Part shown: in pieces, positions 13,012 through 23,589 of the stretch
Layout: each line of letters begins with the position of its first letter
How positions within the stretch are numbered: the first letter of the stretch is position 1
Source of the DNA: Limonium bicolor
Taxonomy: Eukaryota > Streptophyta > Magnoliopsida > Caryophyllales > Plumbaginaceae
Assembly: GCA_023374045.1 (NCBI GenBank)
Contig: CM041777.1
Span: forward strand, 89,646,300-89,710,299
Reading direction: 5' to 3'
DNA: 64,000 bases
Notes under the pieces: model-generated
Told to the model about the DNA's origin: nothing
The model's database searches: none
What the model saw: only the letters and a program-made list of their open reading frames with translations
Position numbers and translations under genes: made by a program

Positions 13012-13467
13012 AGAAACTTTGCCCTCAAAGTTGCTCAAGGTTAATAGTTTTATAATTCTACTCATTATGCAAACCAATTGCCATAATGTGTCTTAATACA
13101 CCTATGAGGTGTTTGCTTCATTCCACATTGCAAGCATACACTATTCAAGCACAATACGCATTCACACACAGTACGAATTCACATACACCATAAACCATTT
13201 CCATACATACCATCACACAATACATCGGTGCAATTCACATTACACATTACACATACATCATCCATCTTACATACACATCCATACACTACTCATTACACAT
13301 ACATACATACACATACCAAATTCACTTGCACTACATGTGCCATACAAAAATCTATTACAATACCTACACACTATGCAATGCTTACCCCGAAGTAATGCAA
13401 AAGCAAAAGGCTCTACCCCCCTTAAAAGGGGTACGCCCCGTACCCGTATTACTAAATACTAGACTCT
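13012..13467 (-). other. Gypsy untranslated region between pol and polypurine tract
   Basis: About 450 bp, rich in CA/CAT on the plus strand and low in complexity. A 117-codon plus-strand frame here (13109-13462) is compositional and not credible as a gene. Confidence 0.6.
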
Positions 13468-14758
13468 CTAGTCTATGAACAACTGTGGGTACTTTGCCTT
13501 CATGGCATCTTCCAACTCCCATGTCGCTTCTTCGACATCATGGTTTGACCATAGGACCTTCACCATTCGTATAGACTTGTGGCGAGTGTCTCTGGTCTTC
13601 CTATCAAGGATTCTTACAGGGGTTTCAACATACCTCATTGTCGGCTCAATAGAAAGTCTTTCGGGCTCTAGCACATGAGAAGGATCAACAATATACTTCT
13701 TGAGTTGTGACACATGAAATACATCATGGACACGTCCCAAGTCCTTAGGTAATGCTAACCTGTAGGCTACGGCTCCAACTCTTTCGGTGATAGTGTACGG
13801 CCCTACAAACTTTTGGGCTTAGTTTGCCCTTCTGACCAAATCGAAAGACACCCTTTATAGGTGAAACACGCAAGAACACTTGGTCGCCCACGGTGAACTC
13901 AAGGTCGTGTCGTCGCACATCCGCATAGGATTTCTGTCTATCTTGGGCTGCCTTCACATTGGCTCGAATCTGCTGGACATCAGCTTGTACTTGCTCAAGG
14001 TACTCCGATCCTATGATGACCGCTTCACTTGACTCATCCCAACACAAGGGTGTACGACAAGGTCTACCGTATAGAGCTTGGAAAGGCGACATCTTAATCG
14101 AGGCATGATAACTATTATTGTATGAAAATTCGATAAGATGAAGCTTGTCTAACCAACTCCCCTGAAAGTCCAAGGCACATGCCCGAAGCATGTCCTCCAG
14201 TGTCTGGATGGTCCTTTCTGTCTGACCGTCGGTCTGAGGATGGAAGGCGGTACTCAACTTCAATTCTATACCCAACGCTTCCCGTGTGGCTCTCCAATAT
14301 CTCGAAAGAAATCTGGTGTCGCGGTCAGATACAATTGTTTTCGGGACTCCGTGATGTCTGATAATCTCCTTGTTGAATAGCTCAGCTAGCTTTACTACCT
14401 TCCAGGTGTCCTTCATCGGTATGAATCTGGCAACCTTGGTAAGGCGATCGACTACAACCCAGATCATGTTGAGTCCTCCCCTGGCAGGTGGGAGTCCTAC
14501 AACAAAATCCATGGAGATATCATGAAATTTCCACTCCGGAACTGGCATCGATTGTACCATTCCGCCCGGTCTACGATGTTCAAACTTTACCTGCTGGCAT
14601 GTTAAGCATCTCAATACAAATTCTGTCACATCCGATTTCATTCCAGACCACCAGAAGTACCTCTTCATGTCTTTGTACATCTTGGAGGCTCCTGGATGGA
14701 CTGACAATGTGGAACTGTGTGACTCTCGCAGGATGCGATCCCTTAGCTCAACATTGCT
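13468..14758 (-). pseudogene. Gypsy integrase with chromodomain-like C-terminus, frameshifted
   Basis: Follows the TGA at 14759-14761 that cuts it from RNase H. The zinc-binding HHCC region is visible (SVHPGASKMYKDM and the CLTCQQ pair). The core retains DFVVGLP, a VSDRDTRF block and HPQTDGQTERTIQTLEDM, supplying the D, D and E of the catalytic triad. After GKLSPK (about 13817) the frame shifts by one base. The tail continues as GRVHDVFHVSQLKKYI and ends with a chromodomain-like segment (VKVLWSNHDVEEATWE, near 13510-13560), which in chromoviruses helps target heterochromatin. The stop is at 13468-13470. Not functional as a single protein. Confidence 0.88.
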
Positions 14759-16882
14759 TCAGGGGACGCATAGCCTGCCATTCAACCGAATCAAACCATC
14801 TTCATGTAACTTGAAGTCATACTTTTTCTTTTCAAATGTACCATTTTCGATCTTTTGTCTGATTTCAGTTAGGTAAGGGTCGCTCAACTGAGCGTCTCGC
14901 ACCTCGTCAACCAAGTTAGAAGAAGCGAGTAGCGAATGGAGCGAGTGTGCTTGACGGCTCAGGGCGTCGGCTACAATGTTTGCCTTCCCTTCCTTATACT
15001 GTAGGTTGATGTCGTAGTCTGAGAGAAACTCCATCCACCTTCTCTGTCTTAAGTTCAATTCTTTCTGTGTGAATACATACTGTAAGCTCTTGTGGTCGGA
15101 GTAGATGGTGATGCTTACCCCATAGAGATAGTGTCGCCATATCTTCGAGGCGAAGACAATGGCTCCTAACTCTAAGTCATGTGTCGGGTGATTCTCCTCA
15201 TGCCTTTTCAGCTGGCGGGAGGCATAAGCTACAACCTTGCCATGCTGCATGAGTACGCATCCCATTCCTTTGCCTGATGCATCATAATATACCTCAAATC
15301 CCTCTGTGCCCTCTGGAAGAGTAAGGATGGGCGCTGAGGTCAATGAGTCTTTAAGGCTTTGAAATGATACTTCGCACTCGTCTGTCCATACAAACGGTGC
15401 ATCTTTCTTCATCAATGTAGTCATGGGCTTAGCGACTTTCGAGAAGTCCTTTACAAATCTCCGGTAGTAACCGGCTAGACCAAGAAAGCTCCGAATGTCG
15501 GTAACAGTCTTAGGTCTAGGACATGATCGTACGGCTTCTACCTTAGAAGGGTCAACTGAGATACCTGCGCTCGAGATGACATGACCAAGGAATGATACCT
15601 GATCCAGCCAGAATTCGCATTTGGAGAACTTCGCATACAGCTGGTTCTCGCGCAGTGTCTCTAGCACTTTTCTCAAATGAGTTTCATGTTCCTCTGCTGA
15701 TTTGGAGTATACAAGTATGTCGTCGATGAAGACAACCACTGAAGTGTCCAACTGCTCACTGAATAGACGATTCATGAGGTCCATGAATTTAGCTGGTGCG
15801 TTTGACAAACCGAATGGCATCACCGTGAATTCGTAGTGGCCATATTTGGTACAGAATGCTGTTTTCTCGATGTCTTGCTCTTTGATAGCAATCTGATGAT
15901 ACCCAGAACGGAGGTCGATCTTGGAGAAGACTGAGGCTCCTTTTAGTTGGTCGAATAGGTCGTCGATGCGTGGTAATGGGTATTTATTTTTGACTGTGAC
16001 CGCATTCAGCTCGCGGTAGTCAATGCAAAGTTGGAGGCTACCGTCCTTCTTCTTCACGAAGAGAACCGGTGCTCCCCAGGGTGATACGCTCGGGCGTATA
16101 AACCCTTTGTCGAGAAGGTCTCGTAATTGCTCTTTCAGTTCGGTCATTTCAGCAGGTGCCATGCGGTACGGTGCCCTAGCAATGGGACCGGTACCTGGCA
16201 AGAGATCAATTTCAAATTCCACTGCTCTCGGTGGTGGCATGCCGGGTAGCTCCTTAGGGAATACGTCGGGAAATTCGGATACAATCGGTACATCTTCACT
16301 GAACTCTGGATCTCTCTCCAGGTCTTGTACATAGCATAGATACACTTCATGGCCCTTTCTGAGCTCCTGGTACATAGCCATAGCAGATATGAGTATGGTC
16401 GAAGGCTCTCTCGGTCTCTGGCGGTAAGATACTGTAACCCCAGAAGGACTCTTGAGCAGCAATCGATGCTCGGCGCAGAGGATTCTACCCTTGTGCTGCT
16501 CCAACCAATTCATTCCGATGATTAAGTCGAATCCCAATCCATTGAATTCGATGAAGGAAATGGGAAACGTTTCGTTTTTGATTTCGATGGTGGCTGATTG
16601 GTAGTATTTGGTGCACTTTACTCGCTCCTTCGATGGGAGAGTAACCATAAAACTCGGTAGCTCATCTAGCTTCAACCTCTTCACAAAAGATGGTGATACG
16701 AACGTGTGAGAGGCGCCGGATTCGAATAACACATTAGCTTCAATGCCGTTCACTGGGAATGTTCCCGTTAAGATGGTGCCGCTTCTGCCGGCTTGTGCTT
16801 CGGTGAGGATACTCAGGTTACCTTCAGTACTGAGTCCACAACCTATTAAAGTCACAATTGGATAAGTATTGATGGTGGACAT
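14759..16882 (-). CDS. Gypsy protease, reverse transcriptase and RNase H polyprotein
   Basis: Open for 707 codons from an ATG at 16880-16882. The protease lies near residues 40-150: the active-site motif reads [10 protein letters not shown], with Glu where aspartic proteases of this family have Asp, so cleavage is probably lost. The reverse transcriptase follows (LPGTGPI..., then [31 protein letters not shown]) with the catalytic [11 protein letters not shown]. RNase H begins near [13 protein letters not shown] and continues through [10 protein letters not shown]. The frame then ends at a TGA within the linker to integrase; since gypsy pol is normally continuous there, this is a premature stop. 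The gene sits downstream of AlkB and about 100 bp separate the two frames. Confidence 0.93.
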   Translation of the reverse strand: MSTINTYPIVTLIGCGLSTEGNLSILTEAQAGRSGTILTGTFPVNGIEANVLFESGASHTFVSPSFVKRLKLDELPSFMVTLPSKERVKCTKYYQSATIEIKNETFPISFIEFNGLGFDLIIGMNWLEQHKGRILCAEHRLLLKSPSGVTVSYRQRPREPSTILISAMAMYQELRKGHEVYLCYVQDLERDPEFSEDVPIVSEFPDVFPKELPGMPPPRAVEFEIDLLPGTGPIARAPYRMAPAEMTELKEQLRDLLDKGFIRPSVSPWGAPVLFVKKKDGSLQLCIDYRELNAVTVKNKYPLPRIDDLFDQLKGASVFSKIDLRSGYHQIAIKEQDIEKTAFCTKYGHYEFTVMPFGLSNAPAKFMDLMNRLFSEQLDTSVVVFIDDILVYSKSAEEHETHLRKVLETLRENQLYAKFSKCEFWLDQVSFLGHVISSAGISVDPSKVEAVRSCPRPKTVTDIRSFLGLAGYYRRFVKDFSKVAKPMTTLMKKDAPFVWTDECEVSFQSLKDSLTSAPILTLPEGTEGFEVYYDASGKGMGCVLMQHGKVVAYASRQLKRHEENHPTHDLELGAIVFASKIWRHYLYGVSITIYSDHKSLQYVFTQKELNLRQRRWMEFLSDYDINLQYKEGKANIVADALSRQAHSLHSLLASSNLVDEVRDAQLSDPYLTEIRQKIENGTFEKKKYDFKLHEDGLIRLNGRLCVP

Positions 16883-16982
16883 AAGTGGAATTTAAATCAA
16901 CACTGCTCTTTATTGATAACCAACCATCATACATACCGTGTCTCTAATACACGTTACTAATACATTACATGATACTTTAAGG

Positions 16983-17759
16983 TTAATACTTTCTAAAGGT
17001 AAGGTTCAGGCGTCCTGGTTTCATGTGTGTGGCATTGATTATTGCTGGTGGTGCCGTATTCAGTTTGATCTTGTTGATCCCATGATACAGCATCCTAGAG
17101 TTTCCACCCATGATTAGGACATCTCCTGATCTCAATACCAATTTCTCTACGAGGTCCACACGCTTCTGCTCGCTATACATAAAGATGGCGTCATCACCAA
17201 TGGACCAAGACACTACGGGCACTCCTTGTTCAAGAGATTCCGCTGTCTCGTCCTTGTCTTGGTGTAACCCAAGTCGTCCTTCTTTCTCATAGAATTTGAC
17301 GATACAAAGGTCCGCTTCAAGTGCGGGGATCGGTTCATGCTCACATTGTCGTGCAAGTTCTACTGCTTGTGTGACAAGTGTCTGAAACTCTGGAGGTATT
17401 GTCGGTGGCGTTGCTCCGTCTTGTGTTCGTGTCTCTTGGTATGTCTTGGTATAAGATTCCCAGTCCTTCCATGCACAGTTTATTCAGCGCTCCACCTTTT
17501 GTTCACACGGATCCATCGCTCCACCGGGGAATTCGGGTGTATAAAATCCACCTTGACCCGTTCCTAGCCCATTGCATCGTCGAATGATTGAGGTTTGGGC
17601 TTCGGGTGTCAGGTATTCCCTTAATAGAATCATACCTGATCGGATGACCTGACACTGTTCGCTGGTGTAGTAGTGATTGGTGATGTCGGTCTCTTCTTGA
17701 TTCAGGTTTACCGGTATTGGATAACAGATACTAAAGCTTCCTATGGTTACAAATTTTAT
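16983..17759 (-). pseudogene. AlkB-like 2-oxoglutarate/Fe(II) dioxygenase carried by the gypsy element
   Basis: A 258-codon frame after a TAG at 17761, ending at TAA 16983-16985, broken by one TGA at 17484-17486. It aligns along its length with plant ALKBH1-like proteins: the GMILLREYL segment near 17600-17640, GGFYTPEF near 17540, the HxD iron pair in RLGLHQDKDE (His codon 17262-17264, Asp 17256-17258), GVPVVSWSIGDDAIF, then SGDVLIMGG and the distal His in LYHGINKI (17082-17084). It closes with the 2-oxoglutarate motif RLNLTFR (Arg codons 17010-17012 and 16992-16994). AlkB proteins oxidatively remove alkyl groups from nucleic-acid bases. No introns are needed inside the domain, suggesting capture from a spliced transcript. 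The only in-frame Met near the start is at 17631-17633, so expression probably depends on fusion to gag. The TGA could come from a CGA by one transition. Confidence 0.88.
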
Positions 17760-17894
17760 CTACGGTGAGTACTAGTTCCAACTACTTCATTTCATGCTCA
17801 ATACACACTCCATTTCATTTACTCATGCATTCACTCATACGATTACTCTAATACTTAGACATGCTTCTCAAGGATTAAAGGTTCAGATAATTAC
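17741..17894 (-). other. Possible intron joining gag to AlkB in frame
   Basis: Minus-strand donor CAG|GTAATT (GT at 17893-17894) and acceptor CCATAG|GAAGC (AG at 17741-17742) delimit 154 nt. Splicing would skip the gag stop at 17875 and the TAG at 17761, and would join the frames in phase. This is a sequence-based inference without transcript evidence. Confidence 0.4.
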
Positions 17895-19383
17895 CTGGGC
17901 CGGACTTAGAACCGGACCCATCACGGTCGATAACATGAAGGACAGGCTGCCTCTGGGGTGCGCCCCTCTGAGGTCCCCGGGATCCCTGTCCCTGTGGTGC
18001 CTGCTGGGTCGGTGCATCGCCAGATGCAACCTCCTTGCCTTCCCTCTGCTTGTAGCTTTGGAAGTTCCCCTTTTGCTTGGCATTCTCTGGGCATCTGTTG
18101 GCCGTGTGTCCTGGTTTCTGGTAGTTGTAGCACTTGATTTCTCTCCCATAGCAATCATTGCCGGGATGGTCTTGATTGCACTTCCTACACATAGGTGCGG
18201 CCGTCGGAGAAGGTTTTGGTGAAACCGGAGCCAGAACCCTTAGGTTTAGAGGGTTGGCACATGTGTGCGTGGATATACTAGATATGATACTTATACGAAT
18301 ACGAATTTGGATTAGAAGTTTACCCTTAGGTGGGTGTGATCTCAGTGGCTTTGCGGCCACCGGTGCAGAAGAACCTAGTTGAAGCAGCTCAACTGGTTTG
18401 CCCTGCTCAGCATGGGCACTGCTCTCACTTGGGAATTTCTTTTGGGATTGCTGAAAGAAATTTCCCTTCTTCTTTTTCCAGCTTTTACCCTGGTTCTGCT
18501 CCTCGCCATTGGTGTTCTTGTTGTTGGCCTTGCGCTTCAGCACGGTTTCTTCATCCCTTAGCTGGCAAGTGATTTCAACGCGAGAAGCCGCGTGATAACA
18601 CTCATGAAGTTTCAGGTATTAGCCGGGATTCTTAATTAAGAGGGAATAAAGAAGAGATTCAAGGAATTCAAGGAAATTAAGGAATTGAAATGGTACTAAG
18701 GGTTAACTGATATGTACCTGAAGAGAGGTAAATCGAGTGTAGCCCATACCGTACCGTAGGCGATGGCTCAGACCGCCATAGAAGCGATCGACCAACACCT
18801 GGCCGATGTATCCTAGATCAGGTAGAAGACGGAGGATAGAAGTGAAGGTGCGGTAATACTCATCCACAAGCATCTTGTCTGTCATCTTCAAGGCATCCAG
18901 CTCTAGCCTTTTCTTGGTTTTCACATGCTCCGGATAGTATTTTGATCGGAGGAGGGATGCAAAGGACTCCTAGTCGAATGTGGGGTCATTGACGTGCTCG
19001 TGCTTGACTAGCTTCCACCAATCCATGGCTGCATCTTTCAGGTAGTAGGCAGCAACTCTAACTCGAACTCTAGCAGGAGCTTCGAGGGTTTCAAACGTCG
19101 TCTCCATCTCGGAGATATAGGCTTCGAGCTTAGCCGGATCACTCTCGCCCCTAAAGCAAGGAGGGCGGAGTTCCGCTACAGCTTTTACCCAGTTAGCTTC
19201 TCTGGGTGGAGGGGGAGGGATTGGCCCCGCTTGGTTATGTTGGTTTTGTTGGTTTTGTTGCATAGCATTGATTACTTGGGGTAGCATCTGCGCTACCGTG
19301 GCAGCGACGATCTCTGCTATCGTCTGCGCGCCGGGTCCGTCAGATGTCTCTCCCCTAGGTCGGCCTCGACCTCATCCTAACAT
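17875..19383 (-). pseudogene. Gypsy gag: capsid region and two Cys/His zinc-binding motifs
   Basis: The likely ATG at 19381-19383 opens MLG followed by a TGA (19372-19374) and then GRGRPRGETSDG, a typical basic gag N-terminus. The capsid-like part runs from about 19290 to 18700 (ELRPPCFRGESDP, YLKDAAMDWW), with a TAG at about 18970 where a Trp is expected. The C-terminal part (18543-17875) is lysine/glutamine-rich and holds two zinc-binding motifs: CRKCNQDHPGNDC and CYNYQKPGHTANRC. In the second, the second cysteine is Tyr. A segment near 18236-18330 is flanked by 9-bp direct repeats. The part between 18540 and 18700 is hard to follow in one frame. Gag forms the particle that packages element RNA. 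Confidence 0.85.
18236..18330. repeat. Small insertion in gag flanked by 9-bp direct repeats
   Basis: ACCCTTAGG occurs at 18236-18244 and again at 18322-18330, bracketing 77 AT-rich bases that translate to a low-complexity Ile/Arg/Ser run within gag. A 9-bp duplication resembles that of Mutator-type insertions, but the insert shows no clear inverted repeat. Confidence 0.5.
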
Positions 19384-19594
19384 CTGAACATTTAGCATTT
19401 ACATTAGGCTTCGCAAGATATGACCTGAAGGTCTTGGAATTTAAATAAGGTATCGTTCATAAGAACGTCAAGGGTATCCGTTGTTAACAACGGTAGTTCC
19501 TAGTTGGGTTTCTAAGTATCCGCCTTAAGACGGTTGAAATCCTAACTCGGTAATCCCATATGCTCGGTAACTAAGGACATCAGAGCGTAACTAC

Positions 19595-19606
19595 GCTCTG
19601 ATACCA
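19595..19606 (-). promoter_or_regulatory. Gypsy primer binding site (initiator tRNA-Met)
   Basis: Reads TGGTATCAGAGC on the minus strand, the 12 bases complementary to the 3' end of plant initiator tRNA-Met, five bases inside the 5' LTR. It overlaps a perfect 9-bp stem (19581-19589 with 19592-19600). Confidence 0.93.
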
Positions 19607-21200
19607 CTTTTTGTAACACCCCTACCATTAATCCTATTCTTACCGTCTAATCGTCCTGTTAATCCTATCAGTTCGCAGCGGAATTACTACTATTACTACG
19701 GCGGGTGATACAACGCCGCTAACCGCCCATACGGCTAGCTAGGCTTACCCTACTTACAGTAACGGTGTGATGATCATAGTGTACCGAGCTACTAAAACAT
19801 TGCTTACTGAATACGAAAGATAACCTTCTTACATTACCGGATCACCGAGTATTTAAAGTATATTCAATTACATTCCCTTTCTCCATCTACCCAAAATAAT
19901 GTGTTTCTACCGGCTACTCATCTATACCAATTCGCCATCCTTTCTATATCCAAAAAGGTGTACCCCATGGTACACCGGCTATCAAAAGCTAAAGCCGTGT
20001 ACTACTTAGTACACCATTCACAATTCATCAATTACAATAAAAAAGAAGACAAAAGAACAAGCTACATCTCTTCAAAGTCTTCATCCTTCTCTTGTACCTG
20101 CGTGTAGTAAAAACATCGCCCCAAGGGGCTCAGCAAAAGCTGCGCATGAACTCCGCATATACCGCGTGCTAGCTAGGGCACGCCGACTATTTGACGTCCA
20201 CTAAACATGCGATTCATTAATTTCATACATACATGCTTTACATACAACGTACATGCATATATAATACTTCATACAATGCAAGATAGCAATACAATAGCAC
20301 ACACACTTACTTACCTTCACCGTGTTAGCCAATTTACGCATCCGGGTTAATCGGAATGCTATTTACTCTTTACTCATTACACATTCTTACTCTTACTTTA
20401 CTTACTTACTTTCATTTACTTACTTACTCATTCTTATTTACTTACTCATACTCAAGTTAAGTCGGTATGACCTCCGGCCCGGGGACTACACCGTCCCACC
20501 ACCGGGATTTACTTGACTCACCAATCCGGGATGCTACCCACTTAAGGGATTTGGGCCGCAGACCAGTTTAAGAGTCAGGAATTGGAGCCAACCTCTCGTG
20601 ACTCCGCATCCTCACGCGTGGCCGAAACTATATCGGACTTCTACTCATTCCAATTTAATCACCAATTTAAGTTAGATTGGTTAGCTTGTTAGGAATAAGT
20701 TAGAAGTCCAAGCACAATCACAATCGGTCACAGTACAATACAACATACATACACGCATTCATATTCATCCATACATTTCATGAATTATACAAACTAAGAT
20801 TTAAAGAAAATATACACAACATACACACTACATATTCACAAGTATGCATAATAACCCCAATTCGTGCATTTATCTTATTTGGTGATCAATTAGCACACAA
20901 CACACAAATCAGAGTAACCAAGATAGCATACGGGGCATGAGGAATTCATATCGTTCACCGTTGTACTTGTATCCTAACGTTCCTTCGGTGCTCACAAATC
21001 AAGTCCTATAACATACATATGTTCGGGTGATTAATTTAACTATCATTAACTTAATTCGATTACTCTTACGTTTCCTAACTCTTACTTACCATGTCCTTAC
21101 ACTTCTTATACTTATACATTATTTATTTACTCTTCATTACTTTAAGTTCCTTTCCTTACTTAACATTGGTACATTGACATATGTACATTTATATATGTGG

Positions 21201-21206
21201 GTATAC

Positions 21207-21242
<36 letters not shown>
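21201..21242. repeat. (TA)n microsatellite in 5' LTR
   Basis: Nearly uninterrupted AT dinucleotide run with one GT interruption. Confidence 0.85.
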
Positions 21243-21243
<1 letters not shown>

Positions 21244-21278
21244 TTATTTATTAAATTAAAATTTCTTTTTTTTTTGAC

Positions 21279-21682
21279 TCGACCGGACTTGCAAGTCCGG
21301 ACGCAAGTCCGGTCCATTCCAGTAGCTTTCATTATGGAAATTTTTCTGGCCCGACCGAACTTGCAAGTCCGGTCACAAGTTCGGTCCATTCCTGAAGGTT
21401 TCGAACAGGAAAAGTTTCTGGTCCGACCGAACTTGCAAGTCCGGTCGCAAGTTCGGTCCATTCCAGAAGGTTTCAGACGGGAGAATTTTCTGGTCCGACC
21501 GAACTTGCAAGTCCGGTCGCAAGTTCGGTCCATTCCAGAAGGTTTCAGACGGGAGAATTTTCTGGTCCGACCAAACTTGCAAGTCCGGTCGCAAGTTCGG
21601 TCCATTCCAGAAGACTCCCGTCTTGGCGATTCTGGGCTCGACCGAACTTGCAAGTCCGGTCGCAAGTCCGGTCCGGCCCAGT
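21279..21682. repeat. 72-bp minisatellite with hairpin units in 5' LTR
   Basis: About five and a half units with a 71-72 bp period (unit starts near 21279, 21351, 21423, 21495, 21567 and 21638). Each unit contains ACCGAACTTGC or a variant, a 10-base spacer and GCAAGTTCGGT or a variant: an 11-bp perfect inverted repeat in the central units. The 72-bp period is a multiple of three, so both strands give long repetitive reading frames that are not genes. Confidence 0.9.
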
Positions 21683-23589
21683 ACTTCAGTTTAAAAATCT
21701 GTTTTCAGTACCCATTACTTCCCCATTGTTCCTACACTTAATCCCACATGTTTTACCACTACTTAAACACCCTAGATCATGTTATTTCATTTCCTCAATT
21801 CATTACACAATCCTATACTAACTTATACACACAATTTTCCAAGTTTCACTCCAACACTTACATTGTTTTCTCCCCTTAATGTATTTTGCTACAGATTTTG
21901 ACATTTACACTCCTCTTCTATATCTCCCTCTTCTATTGACATTTCTAACACTCCTAGTGCATTTAAAATACATTATCTATCTCTCTCAATTTACCCTCCA
22001 TCTATCTCTATCAAAATCTGTTACAAACACATATTAGTCACCTAATTTCTAGTTCATTAAGTGTCCTAATCCTAGGTAAATTTTGACATAGTCTCCCCTA
22101 TATTTTTACACTCTCACCACATTGTCTATACACACATTTACACTATATCACCTGTTTTCAACAACCATAGATATACAAGCTCCCATAGGCAATACCAATA
22201 CTAAAGCACTCTTAAAAATTCCTGTACATTACATCCCAATCCCAACTAGGTTTCAACAAGCTTTACATGTCTTTTAAAGGTTTAAAACACTTGTATTCTC
22301 TTACACATTGCACTACCACTACACTACCATTTTACAATACCCATTTTAACTTCTAAAAATCTGTTACATACATGTATATACAAGGTTACACAAGTGAGCA
22401 TCCTTACCTTGTTTCTCTTCTAGTTTTCTCTTTCTTCTTCTTGCTTCTTCCTTCCCTCTTTCTCCACCGGTTTAGCAACCCAAATTCTCTAACACTATAA
22501 CCCATATATACACATTTCAATACACCGAAAACTAACCCTAACCATTTCTAAGTTTTAATACACATTTTAGGGTTTAGGAATTCATTACCTTGCAAAGGTG
22601 CAGGAAATGCTTGGAATGGCTCAAGAACAATCTGTCAACCCCTTCAAGAATGCCAAAATCGGCTATAGAACAAGAGAACCAAGCAAGAGGCTTAGTCTAG
22701 ATTCGTTTTGCCCACAAGGGCTAGAAAAAGGTGGGGTTTCAAGAAGATTTTTACCTCAAATGAACAAGGAGGAGAAGGTGGTCCTAATGGTAGTTGAAGC
22801 TCCAAATGTAGCATACCCATGGAGATGAAAATTCTCCTTTTCGAGTTTTGAAAAGATAAAAATGTTCCCCTTGATGAGAAGAAGACGATGGTGTAATTTT
22901 TACAATTTTTGGAGAAAGTTCAAGAGGGTAACAAGAGGAGAGAAGATGGAGTTTGTGGTTTGCTTCAAGCTTCCATGGATATCGCATGGGGAAGAAGAAA
23001 GAAATAAAAGAGAGTGAGGGAGGAGGTGAGTACGTGAGTGAGGGAGAATAGAGATAGGAGAGAGAGTGGTGAGTGAGGGTGGGGTTACTTTATGCTTTTT
23101 AATTATGTTTGTCTTTTTGCAAATGAAAAGGGAATTAAGGGAGTGTGTGGGAGGGGATAGAAATCGGACACACACAGCCCCCATGTGGGTTTTGAAATTT
23201 TATTTGTAATATTGGACACACTAGTTTTAGTTATTTAGGTTTCTACCCCACAACTTCCCGTTTTTGACAGTTTTTACTATTTTCTCGTTTTATTGATTTT
23301 ATTGGTTCTAAAGCTTCACTAATATTTATTAATGATTATTTAGTTGACCAAAATTGTTACGAGTCTATTTGACCCGCTTAAAGACACGTTTTCCCGGTTA
23401 CCTCGAAAAACGCGCCTTAAGGTTCGTTAGCGTTTTTAATCCATTTAAGGATCCATTTTCTTCGGGATTTGTTCCCTCATGATTATTTAGACTTAATTAA
23501 GCTTCTAAATTATTTATTAGCCTAATTAATCACTATTTTTACTTACGGGGTATTTCATTAAACATAAATTGATGAAAATGTGTATAGAT

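Larger units (their letters stand above)
10059..23557 (-). mobile_element. Ty3/gypsy chromovirus (Tekay/Del-like) carrying an AlkB domain
   Basis: A 13.5-kb element on the minus strand. Its LTRs begin TGTAACACCCC and end GGGGTATTTCA on the plus strand, flanked by CTAAA (left) and TTAAA (right), a 5-bp duplication with one mismatch. In element order it has 5' LTR (19612-23557), primer site, gag, AlkB, protease-RT-RNase H, integrase with chromodomain-like tail, polypurine tract and 3' LTR (10059-12997). Long LTRs and the C-terminal tail suggest the Tekay/Del clade of chromoviruses. Coding frames are broken by a few stops and one visible frameshift, so this copy looks inactive although it is structurally complete. 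Confidence 0.95.
19612..23557 (-). repeat. Gypsy 5' LTR (3946 bp)
   Basis: The longer LTR. It holds a unique block of about 1.05 kb (about 20590-21646) not found in the 3' LTR, including an AT microsatellite and a 72-bp minisatellite. Elsewhere the two LTRs are near-identical by eye, which points to a fairly recent insertion. As the 5' LTR it should contain the promoter, but I could not place a TATA box with confidence. Confidence 0.95.

Noticed and set aside
13109..13462. 117-codon plus-strand ORF
   Set aside because: His/Thr/Tyr low-complexity translation of CA-rich untranslated DNA, antisense to the gypsy element.
21181..21741. 186-codon plus-strand and 158-codon minus-strand frames with repeated 24-residue units
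   Set aside because: The frames exist only because the LTR minisatellite period (72 bp) is a multiple of three; both strands show it.
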